Shown here in pieces: positions 59,576 through 64,000 of a DNA stretch of 64,000 nt; within the stretch, counting starts at the first letter, position 1; the number at the start of each line of letters is the position of its first letter. The position numbers and the translations under genes were made by a program. This stretch comes from Stutzerimonas zhaodongensis (lineage in GTDB: Bacteria; Pseudomonadota; Gammaproteobacteria; Pseudomonadales; Pseudomonadaceae). The stretch spans positions 883,852-947,851 of the forward strand of contig NZ_RFFM01000001.1 in assembly GCF_003696365.1 (NCBI RefSeq), written 5' to 3'. The notes beneath the pieces are model-generated. The model saw only the letters and a program-made list of their open reading frames with translations. It was not told the DNA's origin and did no database searches.

Positions 59576-62539
59576 ATGAATTCTTCGATGACAGCAGAAG
59601 CACCCACGGCGCCGGATGAAGCCGAATTCCCCCTGGGAGGCGGCGAACTGGGCGCACTCATTCGCACACATGACTGGTCCGGCACCTCGCTCGGCCCGCC
59701 TGCACAATGGCCGCAGAGCCTCAAGACCGTCACATCCATGCTGCTGTTGTCGCCGGTGCCCATCGTGCTGCTGTGGGGCGAACAGGGCATCATGCTCTAT
59801 AACGACGCCTACTCGGTGTTCGCCGCTGGCAGGCATCCGCAGCTGTTAGGCTCGGAGGTTCGCAAGGGCTGGCCGGAGGTGGCGGAGTTCAACGACCGGG
59901 TCATGCGAGTGTGCCTGGCCGGCGGCACCCTCGCCTACAGGGATCAGGAACTCACGTTGCACCGCAACGGCCGGCCCGAACAGGTGTGGATGAACCTGGA
60001 TTATTCCCCTGTGCTCGATGAGGCGGGCACGCCCGCCGGTGTCATCGCTTTCGTCGTGGAAACCACTGAGCGCGTCAGGGCCGAGCGCCATCTACTTGCC
60101 GAGAAGCAACGCCTGACCCAACTGTTCGAGCAGGCGCCTGGAATAATGGCAATGCTCAGCGGGCCGGAACATCGCTTCGAAATGGCCAATCCGGCCTACG
60201 CCAACCTCCTCGGCAACCGCGACCTGATAGGGCTGCCCGTTCGTGATGCTTTGCCCGAGATCGCGCGGCAAGGCTTCATCGAATTGCTGGATCAGGTCTA
60301 TCGAAGCGGCACCGCTTATGTAGGCACTTCCGTGGAGCTGAATATCCAGCGCAATGCTGGGCAACCAGAAGAGGCATTCATCCTCGACTTCGTTTTCCAG
60401 CCGGTCATCGACAGCCAGGGTGCCGTAAGCGGCATTTTCGTCCAGGGACACGATGTTACCCAGCGTGCGCAGGCGGAACGACGAACAGGCTTTCTTGATG
60501 CGCTGGGCAAGGCGACGGCCGCCCATACCGATGCCGACACCATTCTGGCCATCACAACCGAATCGCTCGGCCAGCATCTACGCGTAACCGTTTGCGCCTA
60601 CGCCGACATGGACCCGGACGAGGATGGCTTCACGATCCGCGGTAACTGGGCGGCTCCGGGTGCGCGGGGAATTGTCGGTCACTACAGCCTCGCCGCTTTC
60701 GGTCATCTTGCCCAGACCAACCTGCATGCAGGTCTGCCGCTGATTCTCGATGACAACGCAGAGCAATTGCCCGCCCACGAAGCGGCCACATTTCTCAACC
60801 TCGATCTGGCAGCCACCATCTGCATGCCGCTGATCAAGGAAGGCAAGCTGACTGCACTCATGGCGATCCATGACAGGACGCCACGCAGATGGAAACCGCA
60901 GGAGCTGGCCCTGCTGACAGAAGTGACAGAGCGGTCCTGGGCACATATAGAGCGTGTGCGCTCCGAAGCGGCCGTGCGGCTCGCCGAACAACGCTTCCGT
61001 GAAGAGCTGGAGCGCCAAGTCGAGGAGCGGACCGCTGCGCTGGCCCAGAGCGAGGCGCAAATCCGAACCGTCGCAGCCAGCTCTCATTTGTATCAGTGGC
61101 TGCTCAGCCCAGATGGCAATCTCGTTTACGCCAATCCCACTTCGCTTGCAGGCACAGGCTCGCAGCTCGATGAGCTGGTGGGTATGGCCTTCTGGTCGAC
61201 GCCCTGGTTCAGCGCCACGCCCGGCATGCTTCCGACGATCAGAAAAGGTGTCACGACGGCGGCAGCAGGCGGCAGCGAGAACCTGAGCATGCAATTACAG
61301 CTGCGCGACGGCGTACATTCTTTCGACTTCTCGATCAGGCCGGTACTCGACGAAGCCGGCACGGTAGTTGGCATTGTTCCAGAGGCAGTGGACAGCACGG
61401 CGCGGGTACAGGCCGAGCAGGCGTTGCAGCAAGCTCAGAAGATGGAAGCGCTCGGCAACCTGACTGGTGGGATCGCTCACGACTTCAACAACTTGCTCAC
61501 TGCCGTCATGGGCAATCTGGAACTGCTGCGCAAACGGGTCCCCGTTGACTCGCCCTTGCTGCGGCTGATCGACAACGCGCGAATTGGGGCCGAGCGCGGC
61601 GCATCCTTGACACGTCGCATGCTGGCGTTCGCCCGCAAGCAGGATTTACTCGCCGAGCGAATTCAGCCAGGCCGATTGATCGATGAGATGAGCGAGCTAT
61701 TGGAGCGCTCGCTGGATCCTGCAGTGACCATCGAGATGCAAGTCGAAGCGAATCTGCCGAGCATCAACGCCGACCCCAATCAGCTGCAGACAGCCTTGCT
61801 CAATCTCGTGCTCAACGCACGGGACGCTATCAATGGGGCCGGTCGAATCGTCATCAGCGCGAACAGGGAACGGATCGAACGCCAGAGCGGCCTCGGCCCC
61901 GGCACCTATCTGTGCCTTGCTGTAACCGATGAAGGCAACGGCATGGATGAAGCCACACTGCAACGCGCCACCGAACCCTTCTACACAACCAAGGGCGTCG
62001 GCAAAGGCACGGGGCTAGGGCTTTCAATCGTCCATGGTTTCGCTGAGCAATCGGGCGGCACGCTGGTTTTACGCAGCGAAGTTGGCGTAGGCACAACCGC
62101 ACAGATATGGTTGCCGGCCATTCAGGAGAGCATCGCCGCTGAAGCCACTGTCACAACGAGCGGTGATCGGTCCGGTGATCCGGCCCGGTTGAACATCCTG
62201 GCTGTGGATGATGACGTGCTGGTGCTGTTCAACACCGCTGAGATGTTGCGTGATGAAGGTCACCAGGTGTCAACCGCGCATTCGGGCGCGCAGGCGTTGG
62301 AGCAGCTCAAGGCTTCGCAGTTCGATCTGCTGATCACCGACCACGCGATGCCGAAGATGACCGGTGCCCAGCTTGCGCTGGAGGTGCGCAGAACGCAGCC
62401 AGACCTGCCGATTCTGATCGTAAGTGGCTATGCCGAGATTCCGGCGGGCACCGCCGCAACCAAGATCCCGCTGCTTGCCAAACCTTTTTCTCAGGCCGAA
62501 CTTATAGAAGCCATTGCCGCAGTGACCCGCCACCACTGA
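59576..62539 (+). CDS. PAS-GAF hybrid histidine kinase
   Basis: A 987-residue cytoplasmic hybrid kinase. Two PAS domains (about 40-165 and 175-300), GAF (about 305-465), coiled coil, third PAS (about 505-620), HisKA with GGIAHDFNNLL (about 635-645), HATPase_c (about 735-850; NARDAIN and GTGLGLSI), and a receiver (about 870-985; Asp in LLITDHAMPKMTG, Lys in LLAKPFS). It converges with the dadA-like gene; a shared hairpin lies between them. Input signal unknown. Confidence 0.92.
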   Translation: MNSSMTAEAPTAPDEAEFPLGGGELGALIRTHDWSGTSLGPPAQWPQSLKTVTSMLLLSPVPIVLLWGEQGIMLYNDAYSVFAAGRHPQLLGSEVRKGWPEVAEFNDRVMRVCLAGGTLAYRDQELTLHRNGRPEQVWMNLDYSPVLDEAGTPAGVIAFVVETTERVRAERHLLAEKQRLTQLFEQAPGIMAMLSGPEHRFEMANPAYANLLGNRDLIGLPVRDALPEIARQGFIELLDQVYRSGTAYVGTSVELNIQRNAGQPEEAFILDFVFQPVIDSQGAVSGIFVQGHDVTQRAQAERRTGFLDALGKATAAHTDADTILAITTESLGQHLRVTVCAYADMDPDEDGFTIRGNWAAPGARGIVGHYSLAAFGHLAQTNLHAGLPLILDDNAEQLPAHEAATFLNLDLAATICMPLIKEGKLTALMAIHDRTPRRWKPQELALLTEVTERSWAHIERVRSEAAVRLAEQRFREELERQVEERTAALAQSEAQIRTVAASSHLYQWLLSPDGNLVYANPTSLAGTGSQLDELVGMAFWSTPWFSATPGMLPTIRKGVTTAAAGGSENLSMQLQLRDGVHSFDFSIRPVLDEAGTVVGIVPEAVDSTARVQAEQALQQAQKMEALGNLTGGIAHDFNNLLTAVMGNLELLRKRVPVDSPLLRLIDNARIGAERGASLTRRMLAFARKQDLLAERIQPGRLIDEMSELLERSLDPAVTIEMQVEANLPSINADPNQLQTALLNLVLNARDAINGAGRIVISANRERIERQSGLGPGTYLCLAVTDEGNGMDEATLQRATEPFYTTKGVGKGTGLGLSIVHGFAEQSGGTLVLRSEVGVGTTAQIWLPAIQESIAAEATVTTSGDRSGDPARLNILAVDDDVLVLFNTAEMLRDEGHQVSTAHSGAQALEQLKASQFDLLITDHAMPKMTGAQLALEVRRTQPDLPILIVSGYAEIPAGTAATKIPLLAKPFSQAELIEAIAAVTRHH

Positions 62540-62583
62540 CAACAGCGCGGGCGCCTGAGCCGCCCTAAGCCAAGTGGCATTCA

Positions 62584-62613
62584 CGACGGTTGCCTCTGTC
62601 GAGGCAACCGTCG
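62584..62613. terminator. bidirectional hairpin between convergent genes
   Basis: CGACGGTTGCCT-CTGTCG-AGGCAACCGTCG is a perfect 12-bp stem with a six-base loop, between the convergent kinase and dehydrogenase genes. It lacks a U-tract on either side, so it may act as a Rho-assisted or weak terminator for both. Confidence 0.5.
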
Positions 62614-62619
62614 CAGGCT

Positions 62620-63888
62620 TCAAGCGTGAGCCGGCCGCACGCCGGACGTCACTGGAGAGCCAGCAGCTCCCATCGAGTCGCTCACTACATCAGCCACCAT
62701 GTCCGCGGTGATGGCGCAGAGTGTCCAGCCGAGGTGCCCATGCCCGGTGTTGTAGAACACGCACGATGAACTGCCGCGGCCGACCTTGGGCATCATGTTT
62801 GGCATCATCGGGCGCAACCCGGCCCATGGCACTACGCTCTGGGTACTGACACCCGGAAAGCACTCGGCAACCCATTCCACCAGCGGGCGAATCCGATCGG
62901 CACGGATGTCGCGATTGTAGCCGTTGAACTCGGCCGTGCCGGCCACACGCAAACGGCTATCACCGAGGCGACTGGTCACCAGTTTGGTTTCGTCATCAAG
63001 CAGGCTGACCGTGGGAGCTGCGGCGCGGCTGGCCTCATCGTTGAGGTTGACCGTAATCGAATACCCCTTCACCGGGTAGATATTCACGCGGTCGCCCAAT
63101 TGCGACGCCAATGCCCGGCTGGCGGTGCCGGCGCAGATCACCATGCCATCGAACTGAAAAATTTCCTCACCACCGGGAGTACCGAGGATGATGCTGGCCC
63201 GCTTTCCATCTGTCCTTACGCCTTTGACTTCCTGCCCATAACGGCATTCCACACCCAGGCGAATGGCCGCCGCCGCGAGGCCGTTAGTGAACATGTGGAT
63301 GTCGCCGGTGGAATCGCACTCGGTGTAGTAGCCACCGTAATATTGCCCAGCCAGCGTCGGCTCGATGGCACGCATCTCATCAGGTGTAACGCTGCGGCGA
63401 GGCAAGCCACCCTCGGCAAGCATGGTCGAAACCTTGCCGGCATGATCGAAACCAGCCTTGTCGCGGTAGATATGCAGGATTCCGGCTTTTTTCAGATCAA
63501 AGTCGATACCCTCCTCCTCGGCCCAGGCAAAAAGGTGATCACGCGCCGCGATAGCCAGGCGTGCGGTTTCGACGGTGTTATGCCGGTACTGCGGGATCGA
63601 ACCGATGAACTCAGCGAACCAGGACAACTTGTGCCAGCTGGGCTTGGGATTGACCAGCAGCGGCGCATCACTCTTGAGCATCCACCTGATGCCTTTGAGG
63701 ATGGTTGACCAGTGTGTCCATACCTCAGCATTGGAGGCAGATAGCTGGCCGCCGTTGGCAAAAGAAGTTTCCATTGCCGCGTAGCGGTGCTTTTCGAAGA
63801 GGGTTACAGCGAAGCCACGCTTGGCCAGAGCATAGGCCGTTGTGATGCCGGTGATTCCGCCACCAACGACAGCGATAGTTTTTTTCAT
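62620..63888 (-). CDS. D-amino acid dehydrogenase-type flavoprotein under glycine riboswitch
   Basis: A 422-residue FAD enzyme of the DadA (D-amino acid dehydrogenase small subunit) family. The start MKKTIAVVGGGITGITTAYAL is the FAD site; TSFANGGQLSASNAEVWTHW near 48-67 and GHGHLGWTLCAITADMVADV near 384-403 (stretches LSASNAEVW and GHGHLGWTL) are family signatures. It oxidises D-amino acids, or glycine in some relatives, and passes electrons to the respiratory chain. The ATG at 63888 has GGAG 8-11 bases upstream, better than 63909. The gene is preceded by a glycine riboswitch, which suggests glycine or a close relative as substrate. Confidence 0.88.
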   Translation of the reverse strand: MKKTIAVVGGGITGITTAYALAKRGFAVTLFEKHRYAAMETSFANGGQLSASNAEVWTHWSTILKGIRWMLKSDAPLLVNPKPSWHKLSWFAEFIGSIPQYRHNTVETARLAIAARDHLFAWAEEEGIDFDLKKAGILHIYRDKAGFDHAGKVSTMLAEGGLPRRSVTPDEMRAIEPTLAGQYYGGYYTECDSTGDIHMFTNGLAAAAIRLGVECRYGQEVKGVRTDGKRASIILGTPGGEEIFQFDGMVICAGTASRALASQLGDRVNIYPVKGYSITVNLNDEASRAAAPTVSLLDDETKLVTSRLGDSRLRVAGTAEFNGYNRDIRADRIRPLVEWVAECFPGVSTQSVVPWAGLRPMMPNMMPKVGRGSSSCVFYNTGHGHLGWTLCAITADMVADVVSDSMGAAGSPVTSGVRPAHA

Positions 63889-63940
63889 GGTGCAGCTCCA
63901 GAACGTCAAGGGTTAGAGCCCGTCCGCATCGTGCGGATCA
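63889..63940 (-). promoter_or_regulatory. riboswitch expression platform
   Basis: Between the aptamer and the start codon the minus strand carries the hairpin TCCGCA-CGA-TGCGGA (63923-63937 region) and a later GGGCTC that can pair with GAGC of the ribosome binding site. No U-tract follows, so control of translation is more likely than termination. The pairing is inferred by eye. Confidence 0.45.
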
Positions 63941-64000
63941 GGCGCCCCCTCTGTTCTGGACCTGAGAGTTTCACGAGCGCGCTCGCTTGCTCCTTCGGTG
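63941..64000 (-). ncRNA. glycine riboswitch aptamer, cut by window edge
   Basis: On the minus strand the sequence contains CCGAAGGAGCAA and then AACTCTCAGGTCC followed by AACAGAGGG, the conserved core of a glycine aptamer. Only one aptamer (probably the gene-proximal second one of a tandem pair) lies in the window; any first copy would be beyond the right edge. It precedes the D-amino-acid-dehydrogenase gene by about 50 bases plus the expression platform, in the same direction. Confidence 0.85.

Overview
The window comes from a pseudomonad chromosome, most likely the Pseudomonas stutzeri group (Stutzerimonas). The reasons are: five attC sites resembling the cassette-associated sites of the P. 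stutzeri chromosomal integron; GC-rich core genes with typical Pseudomonas homologues (hppD, cheV, polB, nirBD next to a PP2C/Ser-Thr kinase); pseudomonad REP elements; and a NosR-type protein. Species assignment is inference. Translation starts were chosen from ribosome binding sites and family lengths.

Layout. 1-3136: an integron cassette array, six small unknown genes all on the minus strand, each followed by an attC site. The array ends at an attI-like site (3077-3136), but no integron integrase is recognisable beside it. 3604-7064: a GFA-family zinc protein and a large PAS hybrid histidine kinase. 7201-20295: an arsenic island. It holds acr3 and arsO (minus), diverging from arsR, arsH, a CX5R phosphatase, a YnfA-type membrane protein, GAPDH plus arsJ, arsS, a sodium-solute symporter, a TVP38/flavoprotein-disulfide-reductase fusion and two glycosyltransferases of the arsenosugar-associated families. 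It combines arsenite efflux, arsenate export as 1-arseno-3-phosphoglycerate, and genes linked to arsenosugar synthesis, yet has no ArsM methyltransferase in view.

20423-31000: metabolic genes (hppD, CurA-type reductase, phytase-like esterase family, aldo/keto reductase), small stress-type ORFs, and a two-gene unit of a GT2-RmlD fusion and a SAF-domain dehydrogenase. 31000-37076: assimilatory nitrite reduction (nirB, nirD, FNT nitrite channel, PP2C/kinase). It is preceded by a good sigma-54 promoter and a leader with hexaloop hairpins and a strong intrinsic terminator, the architecture of NasT/ANTAR antitermination. 37087-41178: small and miscellaneous genes.

41826-47249: a stressosome operon (RsbR, RsbS, RsbT, an ATPase-SpoIIE/RsbX-like fusion) whose last two genes are a histidine kinase and a hybrid kinase with receiver domains at both ends. 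Output is therefore probably two-component signalling rather than a sigma factor switch. 47262-57751: DUF3079 protein, RES-Xre toxin-antitoxin pair with an operator-like repeat region, polB, a Tat-exported SMP-30 lactonase, REP-bearing tandem repeat, cheV, thiolase and a solitary nosR. 57992-64000: small genes, an FKBP isomerase, a third hybrid kinase, and a D-amino-acid-dehydrogenase-type gene whose leader carries a glycine riboswitch, cut by the window edge.

Strongest leads: the glycine riboswitch ahead of an amino-acid oxidase gene, the nirB leader, the stressosome wired to two-component proteins, the GT2-RmlD fusion with a Lys-to-Arg change in the catalytic motif, the solitary nosR, and the integron with attI but no visible intI.
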